Notes: a model not told the origin generated them from the sequence alone. A DNA stretch of 64,000 nt from an uncultured Eubacteriales bacterium (GCA_934486705.1 CAKSQS010000006.1:16986-80985), one strand, 5' to 3'; shown: positions 49,288 to 58,545, counted from the stretch's first letter. Numbers and translations: made by a program.

Positions 49288-50358
49288 ATGAAGAAAGGAA
49301 TAACACTTAACGAATTAGCCGCTGAAATTTTCAGACAGAAAAAGGTTATGGAGGACTATATTGTAGAGTCTTCAAAGCTGTATATGGACGCGGAAAACGG
49401 CAGCCCCCTTATCCGAATACTTGACGGAGAGGGCAACGACCGCATACTTCCGCTCGGAATAGGCGTTTACGCTCACAGGCAATTAGCGAGCTATTTATCC
49501 ATACCGCAGAATTATTATAATCTTATGCTGGAAGAAAAACCGGAGCTTTTAAGCATAAATGTAAACGAATGGCTTGCAGGCTCTAAGGACAGACGAATGC
49601 TGCGCACACTTGACGGCGAGGCACGCGCCTTTTTGAGCGACCGATATAAGCGCATAGATAACTACGATATTGCACAGGCGACATTGCCGATTGTTTCCGA
49701 AATACCCGATGTGCAGATTGTAAGCTGTAACCTGACGCCCGGTAAGATGTATATAAAGGCGTTAAACCCACGGTTGTTTGACGATGTTTCCCCCGGCGAT
49801 ACGGTTCAGGCGGGAATAATCATAAGCAACAGCGAGGTAGGTCTCGGAGCGGTTAATATTCAGCCGCTTGTATACAGGCTCGTTTGCGAAAACGGAATGG
49901 TTATAAACGACGCGGTAAACCGCAAAACGCATCTCGGCCCTACAATTTCGGATAATGAAATTTTCTATTATTCAAAGGAAACGGTAGAAACCGACGATAA
50001 AGCCTTTTTATTAAAAATAAAGGACTCTGTGCGCGCGGCTGTTGACGAGACAAGATTCAGAATGGCGGTTGAGGATATGCGTATCGCAAAGGCTACGCCG
50101 ATGAATACCGCCGATGTGCCCGAGTTTGTAAGGCTTACCGGCCGTACCTTCGGTATTACCGAAAATGAGGAAAAGGGAGTTTTGCAGCATCTCATAGAGG
50201 GCGGAGATTTATCGCTTTACGGACTTGCAAACGCAGTAACGCGGTTCAGTCAGGATGTAGACAGCTATGACCGTGCAACGGATCTTGAAAGCATAGGTTA
50301 TAAAATTCTTACAATGCCTAAAAAACAATGGAGCAGAATAAATTCTATGGCGGCGTAA
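49288..50358 (+). CDS. DUF932-family phage/plasmid-like protein
   Basis: 356 residues. ALNPRLFDDVSPGDTVQAGIIISNSEVGLGAVNIQPLVYRLVCENGMV, near the middle, is the typical DUF932 pattern, and RTLDGEARAFLSDRYKRIDNYDIA is usual earlier on. The family is found on plasmids, phages and ICEs; the role is not settled (DNA metabolism or restriction evasion suggested). AGGTGG before ATG. Confidence 0.75.
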   Translation: MKKGITLNELAAEIFRQKKVMEDYIVESSKLYMDAENGSPLIRILDGEGNDRILPLGIGVYAHRQLASYLSIPQNYYNLMLEEKPELLSINVNEWLAGSKDRRMLRTLDGEARAFLSDRYKRIDNYDIAQATLPIVSEIPDVQIVSCNLTPGKMYIKALNPRLFDDVSPGDTVQAGIIISNSEVGLGAVNIQPLVYRLVCENGMVINDAVNRKTHLGPTISDNEIFYYSKETVETDDKAFLLKIKDSVRAAVDETRFRMAVEDMRIAKATPMNTADVPEFVRLTGRTFGITENEEKGVLQHLIEGGDLSLYGLANAVTRFSQDVDSYDRATDLESIGYKILTMPKKQWSRINSMAA

Positions 50359-50387
50359 CCGCTGCCTTAAAAACGGAGGAATAATAA

Positions 50388-51182
50388 ATGACAAATGAAA
50401 ACGCTTTAACTACACTGGATAATTTCGTACTTCCGTCAGTGAGCGGAGAAAATGTAGAACAGCAGATTGACGATCTTAACGATTTCGAGGGTATTATGAT
50501 GACCTTTCCCAGAATTAAAATTCCGGGCGGCGGGTCAACGCTGTTTGAAATTCCGGGAGCAAGTCCGGATAAACCGGATTATGTTCCCGCAATCGAAGGT
50601 ATTTTAATCTACAACCATAATACCAACGCATATTGGGAAGAAGGCTCGGAGTACGATATGAACACTTCACCCGTGTGCAGCTCGCCCGACGGCAAAACAG
50701 GATACGGCAACCCCGGAGGCGCCTGTGTGGATTGTCCGTACAATCAGTACGAATCGGACCCGAACGGCGGTAAAGGCAAGGCTTGTAAGAATATGCGCAG
50801 TCTGTATATTCTTGAAAGCGGAAAACCGATGCCTATAAACTTGCTGCTGTCGCCCACAAGTCTTAAAGCATACTCAAACTTCGTGCAATCGGCATTTTTA
50901 ATGCGAAACCGACCGATATGGGGTTCACTTATTCATATTGAACTCAGAAAAGAAACAAACGGTCCGAATAATTACGCGGTTGCAGTGTTTAAGCTGTTAG
51001 GAGATTTTACCGGCGAAAAACTTGCGGAAATAAAAAGATATGCGATTGAAGCACGTGCAGGCATTAAAGAAATGCTTGAGCAGCGCGCAATAAATACCGA
51101 GGAACGAAATGAACCTATCGACTCGTTTACCGAAATTGACGACGGTAATGAAAATGACGGCGATTCGTTCAGCGTAGCATAA
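50388..51182 (+). CDS. Phage/ICE protein with four-cysteine motif, possible DNA-binding
   Basis: 264 residues. The middle has CSSPDGKTGYGNPGGACVDCPYN and KACKNMRSLYILESG: four cysteines spaced as in a metal site (zinc or Fe-S), a pattern I have seen in unnamed phage and ICE proteins near recombination genes. The acidic tail (EIDDGNENDGD) resembles tails of single-strand-binding proteins. A role in single-strand DNA handling is inference only. CGGAGG before ATG. Confidence 0.55.
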   Translation: MTNENALTTLDNFVLPSVSGENVEQQIDDLNDFEGIMMTFPRIKIPGGGSTLFEIPGASPDKPDYVPAIEGILIYNHNTNAYWEEGSEYDMNTSPVCSSPDGKTGYGNPGGACVDCPYNQYESDPNGGKGKACKNMRSLYILESGKPMPINLLLSPTSLKAYSNFVQSAFLMRNRPIWGSLIHIELRKETNGPNNYAVAVFKLLGDFTGEKLAEIKRYAIEARAGIKEMLEQRAINTEERNEPIDSFTEIDDGNENDGDSFSVA

Positions 51183-51211
51183 AAGAAAATGCGGCATTGC
51201 CGCAATGTGTT

Positions 51212-51247
51212 AAAAGAGATGCTGTGGCAATACAGCGTCTCTTTTTT
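51212..51247 (+). terminator. Terminator before the sigma-like gene
   Basis: AAAAGAGATGCTG and CAGCGTCTCTTTTTT with a 7-base loop; the T-run ends it. Confidence 0.8.
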
Positions 51248-51271
51248 ATTTTTAGGAGGAAAAGATATAAG

Positions 51272-51799
51272 ATGAAACCGTTAACAACAGAGCAAAGCAG
51301 GATAGCAGAGCTAAATCACGACCTCGTTTTTGAGTTTTTAAACGAATACAATCTGCCCGAATCGCAATATTATGATGTCGTTATATTCGGCTATCTTTGC
51401 GCGGTGCAGGAGTATTGCGAGAAACCCGAATTGCAAAAGTATTTGTTTTCAACGGTTGCTTGGAAAAGAATGCGAAGGGAGTTATCTAATCATACGAAAT
51501 ATCTTGAACGCAAAAAACGGGATTTCCAAACCGTAAGCCTTTCTGATATTAAGAGTGGAGATGATGCTTCCTTGAAAACGAATGAGACAGTGGCGGAAAA
51601 CAGGCTTTTGGAAGATTTGAATTTCAGCCTGCTGCTTCATTCTTTAGCGGCTGCAATCACTGAAAAGCAAATGCGCATAATCCGTATGAAGCTCGCGGGT
51701 TTTCGTATGCACGATATTGCAAGGACGGAAAAAATGACATTTAAGGATATTAACCGCGCGCTTAACGATACATATGTGATTATTGAAACTCTGCTTTGA
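51272..51799 (+). CDS. Sigma-70-like (ECF-type) regulator
   Basis: 175 residues. The N-terminal half resembles sigma region 2 in helical pattern (DVVIFGYLCAVQEYCEKPELQ and TVAWKRMRRELSNHTKYLERKK). The C-terminal part has a region 4-like helix-turn-helix (AAITEKQMRIIRMKLAGFRMHDIARTEKMTFKDINRALNDTYVII). AGGAGG lies 12 bases before ATG. It may control transfer genes of the element. Weak motif; it could be a non-sigma HTH protein. Confidence 0.6.
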   Translation: MKPLTTEQSRIAELNHDLVFEFLNEYNLPESQYYDVVIFGYLCAVQEYCEKPELQKYLFSTVAWKRMRRELSNHTKYLERKKRDFQTVSLSDIKSGDDASLKTNETVAENRLLEDLNFSLLLHSLAAAITEKQMRIIRMKLAGFRMHDIARTEKMTFKDINRALNDTYVIIETLL

Positions 51800-51818
51800 T
51801 AAGAAAGGAACAGGAAAA

Positions 51819-52490
51819 ATGAATTTTGTTCTTAACAAAATGAAGAAATCCGAACAGAAATACACCTACAAGCAAAGCACACAGATTTCTATGCAGTGCG
51901 GTCTTATAGGCTATCTCCGTGCGGATATGGATTCAAACGGCAAAGGCTTTTTCAGCACATGGAACGATTACCGTAAGGATTTGAAAACAAGCGAGTTTAA
52001 GGCTGAATTTGACGATATGATCAACACCTACCGTAAGGACGGTGGTTTTCTTGTGGATAGGGATACTCTGAACAAATTTTGTCATGACAAGGCCTTGAAT
52101 TATGAAAACGATAAACGCTCATTCGGGGTTCGTGTAGATTCTGAAGATTACGCTTATCTTTGCAGGCTCAACCCGCACAAAGGCGAATATAACCTTTATT
52201 GTTATTGCTATATAAAAAAATGGCTTGACGGTCATTTGCGTAATGCGGAAAACGGTATAAGGTTTATAACGCCCGATTATACGGAAAAATTCCGTATAAA
52301 TGACGGCGAGAGTATCCGTATTACATATTCGGACGGCGAAACCTGCGACCGCATATGCAGATATATTGATGATTTTCATACCGAGGTCGGAGATACAATA
52401 TATCATATTTGTGAGTTTGCCGAGCGTATGGAGAAAATCGGAGCCGTGGTTGTTCCTTTAAACGGGAAAAGCTCAGAGAGTAAGCCGTAA
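51819..52490 (+). CDS. Element protein of unknown function
   Basis: 223 residues, no membrane segment. MNFVLNKMKKSEQKYTYKQSTQISMQCGLIGYLRADMDSNGKGFFSTWNDYRKDLKTSEFKAEFDDMIN; a Cys/Tyr-rich middle (YLCRLNPHKGEYNLYCYCYIKKW). The early part resembles ICE proteins that start with a phrase like QCGLIGYLRADMGS; their role is not known to me. GAAAGGAACAGG before ATG 51819. Confidence 0.5.
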   Translation: MNFVLNKMKKSEQKYTYKQSTQISMQCGLIGYLRADMDSNGKGFFSTWNDYRKDLKTSEFKAEFDDMINTYRKDGGFLVDRDTLNKFCHDKALNYENDKRSFGVRVDSEDYAYLCRLNPHKGEYNLYCYCYIKKWLDGHLRNAENGIRFITPDYTEKFRINDGESIRITYSDGETCDRICRYIDDFHTEVGDTIYHICEFAERMEKIGAVVVPLNGKSSESKP

Positions 52491-52508
52491 CGGAAATGAG
52501 GAAAATTT

Positions 52509-52733
52509 ATGAAAAGCTTGGTTTTAATAAGCGGGCATATCGTGTTTCCCTTGAAAGAAGGTATATCTGCATATATCGCCTGCTCAAAAGGAATAATACA
52601 GACCTCTAAAGTGGTTAATATTATTTCTTTTACAAAGGATTTTGCACACTTTGAAACAATGAATTCGGAATATAAGGTAACACCCGAAAAAAGCCCTGTT
52701 AAAGCGGCAGAGGTATTGCCTGAGTGTGCATAA
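52509..52733 (+). CDS. Small element protein of unknown function
   Basis: 74 residues: MKSLVLISGHIVFPLKEGISAYIACSKGIIQTSKVVNIIS, a beta-rich pattern, then a Pro/Glu end. GAGGAAAA before ATG. It is followed by a terminator at 52739. Not recognised. Confidence 0.5.
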   Translation: MKSLVLISGHIVFPLKEGISAYIACSKGIIQTSKVVNIISFTKDFAHFETMNSEYKVTPEKSPVKAAEVLPECA

Positions 52734-52738
52734 AATAA

Positions 52739-52772
52739 AAAACGGGTGCGGGAATTTTCCTGCGCCCGTTTT
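52739..52772 (+). terminator. Terminator
   Basis: AAAACGGGTGCGGG and CCTGCGCCCGTTTT with a 6-base loop; the pairing includes the A/T ends, so it works on both strands. Confidence 0.8.
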
Positions 52773-52792
52773 CAACGGAAAGAGGAATGAAA

Positions 52793-53704
52793 ATGGATTT
52801 GGCTGAAAAACTGGCAAATGTGGATATGACTGCGGATAACCGAATATCCGGAGAAGACCGGAAATACGGCGAAACGCATCAAAAGGCTTATGAAACGGCG
52901 CTCAGTGATTTAAAAGGACTTGTTTTATACTGTAACAGTATGGATGCGACACAGAGTGAAATTCTCGGAGATTACGACAGAGGAGGACGGGTATCTCGCG
53001 GGTATACAAATATAAAGGATTTCTCGGTAGATAGTATTAAAAAAGCAATTTATGCTATTCACCGTCGTTTTGTTGTATTCATTGTAGATTATTTTAACTG
53101 GATATACAGTGTTGAGTTAAAAATCGATGATATCGCGGATAGTCTTATACCTAAAAAGCCCGAATATGCTTACGATGAAGATGAAAACTATGAAATACAA
53201 TGCCGTGAATGGGAAATAACGATGGAAAATTTATCCCTTTGCTTTAATGATGTTTTGGATCAGATTTTAATTCGGCTTGACGGCAGAACCTTTGCAGAAC
53301 TTGCATTGGATGAAATTATTGAAAAAAGCACTTCAAACTCTGCAATTCACGACACAAGATGTTTTGAGGTAAAGGGTGATACAATTTGCTTCAAAGATTA
53401 TTTCTGTAATTACACATATTGGTTCAGCAGTGACAATTGGGAACTCAGAGAAAGAATGAGATACATTTTACCCGCGCTCTGGCATTATGAAACGGGACGG
53501 TTTTATAATTACGACTATCCCATCACAAAAATTTTCGGTCATTTCAATTGGCCCGAATTAGAGTTTGACGGCAAAAGTAAGCTTAAAAGTCTTAAATGCT
53601 TTAAAAACGGGCGGGTTGATGTGAAATTTACAAGCAAGCAAAATGCAAGCGAATTTGCACAGAAATATCTCGGCTCGGTCGATAGCGGAGGAATTGCGGA
53701 ATGA
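52793..53704 (+). CDS. DUF4942-like protein
   Basis: 303 residues. IKKAIYAIHRRFVVFIVDYFNWIYSVELKID and the end LKSLKCFKNGRVDVKFTSKQNASEFAQKYLG match the DUF4942 pattern I recall. Such proteins are found beside or fused to N6-adenine methylase domains on mobile elements. ATG 52793 has AAAGAGG 7 bases upstream. It overlaps the methyltransferase-helicase gene by 4 bases (ATGA), suggesting the two act together. Confidence 0.65.
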   Translation: MDLAEKLANVDMTADNRISGEDRKYGETHQKAYETALSDLKGLVLYCNSMDATQSEILGDYDRGGRVSRGYTNIKDFSVDSIKKAIYAIHRRFVVFIVDYFNWIYSVELKIDDIADSLIPKKPEYAYDEDENYEIQCREWEITMENLSLCFNDVLDQILIRLDGRTFAELALDEIIEKSTSNSAIHDTRCFEVKGDTICFKDYFCNYTYWFSSDNWELRERMRYILPALWHYETGRFYNYDYPITKIFGHFNWPELEFDGKSKLKSLKCFKNGRVDVKFTSKQNASEFAQKYLGSVDSGGIAE

Positions 53705-56700
53705 AGTACAAAATATACCAAAGCTCCGTAAAGCAAAAGGATCGGGAAGAATTTAACCGAAAGCTGTTAAAGCTTATAGATAACAAGGAAACCGAGAAGT
53801 ACGGTATTACCGGGGACGATGTATATAATGCATATACCGGCGACGGCGGACTGCACGGACTGAACCGTAAGGATTACGACAGCTATTATACTTACAGTGA
53901 GGAAAAAAAGAATATTGAAAACGGACAGTTTTTTACCCCGCCGAAATTGGCTGAATTGTTAGTAAGCAGTGTAGCGCCATCAAAGGACGAAACCGTGGCG
54001 GATCTTACCTGCGGTGCGGGCGCGTTTTTTAATTTTCTTCCCACCGAGCATAATCTGTACGGCTGCGAAACGGATATTAAGGCATACAAGGTGGCAAAAT
54101 TTCTGTATCCGGACGCAAATATAGAAAACTGCGATATAAGGCTCTACAATCCTGATATGCGGTTTGATTATGTTATGGGGAATCCGCCGTTTAATCTTAA
54201 ATGGTGGATAGACGGCGGTACGGAAATAAAATCTCAAATGTATTTTTGCTTTAAAGCCGCGGCGCTTTTAAAGCCTAAAGGAATAATGGCTGTAATTGTC
54301 CCCGATTATTTTCTGTCGGATGAATTTATGGCAGGCTCGGATATTGCGGATATGGAAAAGCGCTTTAACTTTTTGGGGCAGGTTGCTTTGCCTGCCGATT
54401 CCTTTTCGGCAACCGGAGTAAATTCCTACGACACGAAAATTCAGTATTGGCAGCGGAAGTCCAAAACCGATACTGTAACTAAACCGTATAAAAAAGAAAT
54501 GTCCTTTACGGTTCTTAAAAACGGTAATTACGATGAGATTGCCGCTTGGATTAAAGAAAATATCCTATCGGCCGCACAGTCTGAACTGCGTAAAAACAGG
54601 TACGGTATTTTAAGGGAGATTGCTAAAGACGGCACCTTATCCTCGGATTTCGAGTACAGGGTTAAAAGTATGCTTTATCAGGTGAAGTGCCACCCAAAGC
54701 TCAAAGAGCATTACAACAAATGCAGCGAATATCTTTACCGTTTTGCGCATCAGGACAAACCCATAGATATGGATTATAAGGAATGGTGCAAAAAGCGGAT
54801 AACCGAGGCAAAGGTTATAGCGTACCTGAAAAATGTTATAAAAAAGCAAAGCGCACCGCCCGCACAGGACAGAACGGCGCTTGTAAAGCAGAAGTACGGT
54901 TTTGTGTATAAGGGATACAGCCCTAAAGCCGTAAAAACACTTTCCGAGGAGCAGAAAAAGCCGATACCTATGTACGATATTGTCACGGGAAGCTGTTTCG
55001 ATGAATTTCCGGGATATGAAAAACTTATACGCAGAAAGCAGAATGAGTATATCGTGCAAAGCCAACCCTTTGCGGATATGACAGAGGACAGCGAAATTTC
55101 CGAATGGTTAAACGACTTCTCTTTGTGGGACGCGGAAAACGAGGAAGAAATCCGTCTTAACGCCGTGCAAAAGCACGATTTAAACCTTATGCTGCAAAAG
55201 CGTTACGGACTTCTCCAGTGGGAGCAGGGTTCGGGTAAAACCCTTGCAGGCATAGCCGTAGGCAAATACCGTATGGAAAAGCAGTTTTTGCATAATACTT
55301 GGGTGGTATCGCCCGCCATATCCATAAGAAACAACTGGGATGTGGTGCTTGAAAATTTCGGATTGCCGTATGTTTTCGTTCAGCGCCTTGCGGATATTGA
55401 GAAAATTAAAAAGGGCGATTTTGTAATAATAACCCTTAATGCTCTCAGTAAATACCGCAAGCAGGTAAAGCGTTGGGTAAAGCTCCATAATCAGAAAATA
55501 CAGCTTGTTTTCGATGAAAGCGATGAAATGTCCAACCCCTCAACGGCAACCGCAAAAAGCGTGCTTGACTGTTTCAGACGGTGCAAAGCAAAGCTTTTGG
55601 CAACGGGCACCAGCACAAGAAACAATATAGTCGAATTTGCCCCGCAGCTTGAGCTTATGTATAACAATTCGGCAAATATGATTTCTTGGTGCAGGAAAAC
55701 CTATTCCTATGATTATGAGAATGGAAAAGGGTATCTCTCGGACGAGCAGAACGAGTATTTCGGTATGCCGATACCGGCATATAAAAGGGGCTACAATCTT
55801 TTTAAGGCGTCGCACCTGCCGGGCAAGGCTACGGTTTTCGGAATTGAGAAAATGACGCAGGATATTTATAACTCGGATGTTCTTAACGAGCTGCTCGGTA
55901 AGACTGTAATCACAAGAACCTTTGAGGAGATTGTCGGAAAGGAAATACGCAGGATTCATCAGGTGCCTGTAAAAATGTCGGCAGAGGAAAGAGAGATATA
56001 CGAAATCGCAATGAAAGAGTTTTACAAGCTAAAGGATGAATACTTTACGAGTACGGGCAATTCCCGTAAGGACAGCGCACTTGTTATTTTACAGCAAATA
56101 TCTATCCTTATGAAGATAAGCGCGGCGCCGAATACACTCAAAGAATATACCGGAGGAACACCCACCAAAATATCCGAAGTAGTAAATATGGTATCGGATT
56201 TCTGTGATGAAATCGTGGCGATAGGCGTCAGGCACTTAGATGTTCTTCAAATGTATAAAGAGGCTTTGGAACAGGAATTTCCCGACAGAGCACTGTTTAC
56301 GGTGACGGGTAAAATGACCTTTGCAAACCGCAAAAAGCTGCGTAAAACGCTTAAAGAAAGCGGGAACGGTATTTTGCTTTGCACACAGCAGAGCCTGCCC
56401 TCAAGCGTTAATTTCGAGTATGTCAATAAAGTGTTTCTGCCGGAACTGCATTACAATAACGCTAAAATGAGCCAGTTTTATATGCGGTTTATACGCTATA
56501 CCTCAAAGGATTACAAGGACATTTACTTTGTGACCGCCGAGGACAGTATAGAGGCAAATCTGCTGCAAATGGTTATGTGTAAGGAAAAGCTTAATTTGTT
56601 TATGAAGGGCAAAAAGACCGACCTTGACGAAATATATGAGAAGTTCGGAGTTGACTATAACCTTATATCTCAAATTATGTGTAAGGAAAAGGATGAAAAC

Positions 56701-56742
56701 GGACGCTCGTACATTCGCTGGGGTCAACAGAAAATTGCCTGA
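53701..56742 (+). CDS. N6-adenine DNA methyltransferase fused to SNF2/DEAD-type helicase
   Basis: 1013 residues. The methyltransferase part (about 70-270) has GQFFTPPKLAELL, the SAM-binding DLTCGAGAF (101-109) and the catalytic NPPF (161-164). A helical linker (about 270-480) follows, then a superfamily 2 helicase: Walker A WEQGSGKTLAGIA (about 507-519), LVFDESDEM (motif II, about 601-609), LLATGTS (motif III) and a C-terminal half (about 730-1000) ending in LCTQQSLPSSVNFEYVNKVFLPELHYNNAKMSQFYMRFIRYT. This layout resembles ICE and phage proteins related to DarB or LtrC-type antirestriction factors, and also SNF2-methylase defence proteins. No nuclease domain is seen, so protection of the incoming element is one idea. 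Confidence 0.8.
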   Translation: MKYKIYQSSVKQKDREEFNRKLLKLIDNKETEKYGITGDDVYNAYTGDGGLHGLNRKDYDSYYTYSEEKKNIENGQFFTPPKLAELLVSSVAPSKDETVADLTCGAGAFFNFLPTEHNLYGCETDIKAYKVAKFLYPDANIENCDIRLYNPDMRFDYVMGNPPFNLKWWIDGGTEIKSQMYFCFKAAALLKPKGIMAVIVPDYFLSDEFMAGSDIADMEKRFNFLGQVALPADSFSATGVNSYDTKIQYWQRKSKTDTVTKPYKKEMSFTVLKNGNYDEIAAWIKENILSAAQSELRKNRYGILREIAKDGTLSSDFEYRVKSMLYQVKCHPKLKEHYNKCSEYLYRFAHQDKPIDMDYKEWCKKRITEAKVIAYLKNVIKKQSAPPAQDRTALVKQKYGFVYKGYSPKAVKTLSEEQKKPIPMYDIVTGSCFDEFPGYEKLIRRKQNEYIVQSQPFADMTEDSEISEWLNDFSLWDAENEEEIRLNAVQKHDLNLMLQKRYGLLQWEQGSGKTLAGIAVGKYRMEKQFLHNTWVVSPAISIRNNWDVVLENFGLPYVFVQRLADIEKIKKGDFVIITLNALSKYRKQVKRWVKLHNQKIQLVFDESDEMSNPSTATAKSVLDCFRRCKAKLLATGTSTRNNIVEFAPQLELMYNNSANMISWCRKTYSYDYENGKGYLSDEQNEYFGMPIPAYKRGYNLFKASHLPGKATVFGIEKMTQDIYNSDVLNELLGKTVITRTFEEIVGKEIRRIHQVPVKMSAEEREIYEIAMKEFYKLKDEYFTSTGNSRKDSALVILQQISILMKISAAPNTLKEYTGGTPTKISEVVNMVSDFCDEIVAIGVRHLDVLQMYKEALEQEFPDRALFTVTGKMTFANRKKLRKTLKESGNGILLCTQQSLPSSVNFEYVNKVFLPELHYNNAKMSQFYMRFIRYTSKDYKDIYFVTAEDSIEANLLQMVMCKEKLNLFMKGKKTDLDEIYEKFGVDYNLISQIMCKEKDENGRSYIRWGQQKIA

Positions 56743-56761
56743 TAAAAGGGGGAATCTTAAA

Positions 56762-57544
56762 ATGCAAAATAATTTATATTCGTCCGTCAAACTTGAATGG
56801 TACGAGGTTTCGCATTACATAGAAAGGGCTTTAGCTAAGATTTTAAAGGGAAAAACAGTATGCTGTGCTGCATTTGAGGATGCGGAATACTGGTCTGTAC
56901 GAATAATGAACAGGCGGTTAAGTGTTGCGGAGCTTAAAACGCTGCTTGAATTTGTTAAGGCGGATGACAAAACGACCGAGGACAGCATACCCGAAGACAG
57001 CGACAGTGCGAAATTTATAGGTATGCGTTTATCTTCAATGCTGCTCGGCATTGCGTTAGGTGCGCGCTGGCAAGAATGTTATGCTACCCAAAACGCACTT
57101 TGGCTTATAGGAATAAGTTTTGATTCCACCTATAAAACAGGTATAGAGTCAAAGTTATGTTCGGTGAGTGACACTGCCGTTGATTCGGAAAAGCTGCTTT
57201 CCGAAAAAGAGTTTAGGAAACTTTTGTATTCAAACGGCGGAGATTATAACGCATTAGTCGTCACAGCCGAACAAAACAGGAAAAATTATGCCGATTATTT
57301 GTTTTGGCATTATCCAATTTCTGACGGCAAGCATACCGGAGTATATTTTGTTCTTGTTAAAGAGGGAATTATAACCGTTCCGTATAATATCATCAGGAAA
57401 AACAGCTTTGAAAAATTTGTTCTTTCGGATATAAAGCTATGTACCGCTTCGGACATAACAAACTATATTTCCGAATGGAATAAATTTTCCGATACACTTT
57501 CAAAACAACTGAAAGCCTTTAAGGAATATCTTGATTGCAAATAA
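56762..57544 (+). CDS. Element protein of unknown function
   Basis: 260 residues. It begins MQNNLYSSVKLEWYEVSHYIERALAK; the middle is acidic (VKADDKTTEDSIPEDSDSAK), with GMRLSSMLLGIALGARWQECYATQNALWLIGI, possibly one buried helix. Gene 20 bases after the methyltransferase-helicase, with AAAGGGGG before ATG 56762. Not recognised. Terminator follows. Confidence 0.5.
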   Translation: MQNNLYSSVKLEWYEVSHYIERALAKILKGKTVCCAAFEDAEYWSVRIMNRRLSVAELKTLLEFVKADDKTTEDSIPEDSDSAKFIGMRLSSMLLGIALGARWQECYATQNALWLIGISFDSTYKTGIESKLCSVSDTAVDSEKLLSEKEFRKLLYSNGGDYNALVVTAEQNRKNYADYLFWHYPISDGKHTGVYFVLVKEGIITVPYNIIRKNSFEKFVLSDIKLCTASDITNYISEWNKFSDTLSKQLKAFKEYLDCK

Positions 57545-57614
57545 TCATGACCGTCTTCTTAAACTTATCAAAGCGCCCAATTAGCGACAACAAAAATTAA
57601 AAAATGCCATTAGT

Positions 57615-57656
57615 AAAATCCCTGCCGATTTCACCTTTGAAGTCAGCAGGGATTTA
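57615..57656. terminator. Bidirectional terminator
   Basis: AAAATCCCTGC and GCAGGGATTT with a long middle. It lies between convergent genes (56762 gene + and 57654 gene -). Confidence 0.7.
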
Positions 57657-57857
57657 ATACCTTTTTATTACTGTTGCAAGTTTTTCAAGCCCGTGTTTTT
57701 CTATATATAAATATGCGTCTACAATATCGGGAAAAGATAACGCCTCTGAAAAGTAACCGGTGTATGTAAGCGGATCTTTTAAAAGCGGATAACCGACGCC
57801 GGTGTTTACTGCAATATAATATCTTTCTAAAATATTAACCGATTTTTCATTATGCAA
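57654..57857 (-). CDS. Small partner protein of the nucleotidyltransferase
   Basis: 67 residues from TTG: MHNEKSVNILERYYIAVNTGVGYPLLKDPLTYTGYFSEALSFPDIVDAYLYIEKHG, then a helical end. It overlaps the nucleotidyltransferase gene by 8 bases and is read after it. Too short for a HEPN toxin (about 130 residues) and without its RxxxxH motif, so it is not the usual MNT partner. Not recognised. Confidence 0.5.
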   Translation of the reverse strand: MHNEKSVNILERYYIAVNTGVGYPLLKDPLTYTGYFSEALSFPDIVDAYLYIEKHGLEKLATVIKRY

Positions 57858-58188
57858 TCTTCACACCGTCCTTTGCAATATTTTTATAAAACGGCAGAAT
57901 ATTTGCGTACTTATTATAGGTTTTAATATCCTTTTCAATAGCGGATACAACAACTCCGTATTCAAAAAGTAAGCTGCCGCAAAGCGAATCAATTCCGGCG
58001 CGGTAATCTGACAGTTTTTCGGCAGGCAAATCAACAAGTATCAAAATATCAATATCAGAATCCTCGTCAAAATCTCCTCTCGCATAAGAGCCGAACAGAA
58101 TAACCGAATCTAATTTTGAACCGAATAATTTTTTCAATTCGGCAGCCGTTCTTTGCATAATTTCATTAAGCTGACTTTTCGTACACAT
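57850..58188 (-). CDS. MNT-type nucleotidyltransferase
   Basis: 112 residues. The minimal nucleotidyltransferase motif ILFGSYARGDFDEDSDIDILI (G-S then DxD) is intact. Such proteins are antitoxins that AMPylate a HEPN toxin, or act on small-molecule substrates. GGGGGG lies 6 bases before ATG. The overlapping small gene behind it is the likely partner. XRE regulators on the same strand lie upstream. Confidence 0.85.
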   Translation of the reverse strand: MCTKSQLNEIMQRTAAELKKLFGSKLDSVILFGSYARGDFDEDSDIDILILVDLPAEKLSDYRAGIDSLCGSLLFEYGVVVSAIEKDIKTYNKYANILPFYKNIAKDGVKIA

Positions 58189-58224
58189 AATATTCCCCCC
58201 TCTGTCTTTATGCCGGACAGTCTA

Positions 58225-58545
58225 TTAAATGTTTTTAAGATACCCGTCAACAATATCCAAAACGGTTTTACGCTGTTTCGGGTCAAGGTCTTTAAGCTTT
58301 GCCGTTAAGTCGTCAAAAACATACGGCTCCCCGCTCTGCAGCTCGTTGCAGAGAACATAATCCGCCGACAGTCCGAGAGCGTTAATTATATTTATAAACT
58401 TATCAAGCCCTATAACCTTTTTGCCCCGCTCTATTTCGCCTAAATATGCCGAACTCATATTTGCCATTTCCGCTAATTTCTCCTGCGTATAGTTTGCCTT
58501 AGTCCGTAAAAACTTCAATCTTTTTCCAAACTCAATCTTATCCAT
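58225..58545 (-). CDS. XRE-family regulator, paralogue of 59795
   Basis: 106 residues. Helix-turn-helix: FGKRLKFLRTKANYTQEKLAEMANMSSAYLGEIERGKKVIGLDKFINIINALGLSADYVL, then a C-terminal helical region (LTAKLKDLDPKQRKTVLDIVDGYLK). Close relative of the protein at 59795-60118: EKLAEMANMS and LxADY/STDY are shared. Start ATG 58545 by GAGGTG. The region upstream has an ACTCT...AGAGT inverted repeat (about 58575-58607). Confidence 0.85.
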   Translation of the reverse strand: MDKIEFGKRLKFLRTKANYTQEKLAEMANMSSAYLGEIERGKKVIGLDKFINIINALGLSADYVLCNELQSGEPYVFDDLTAKLKDLDPKQRKTVLDIVDGYLKNI

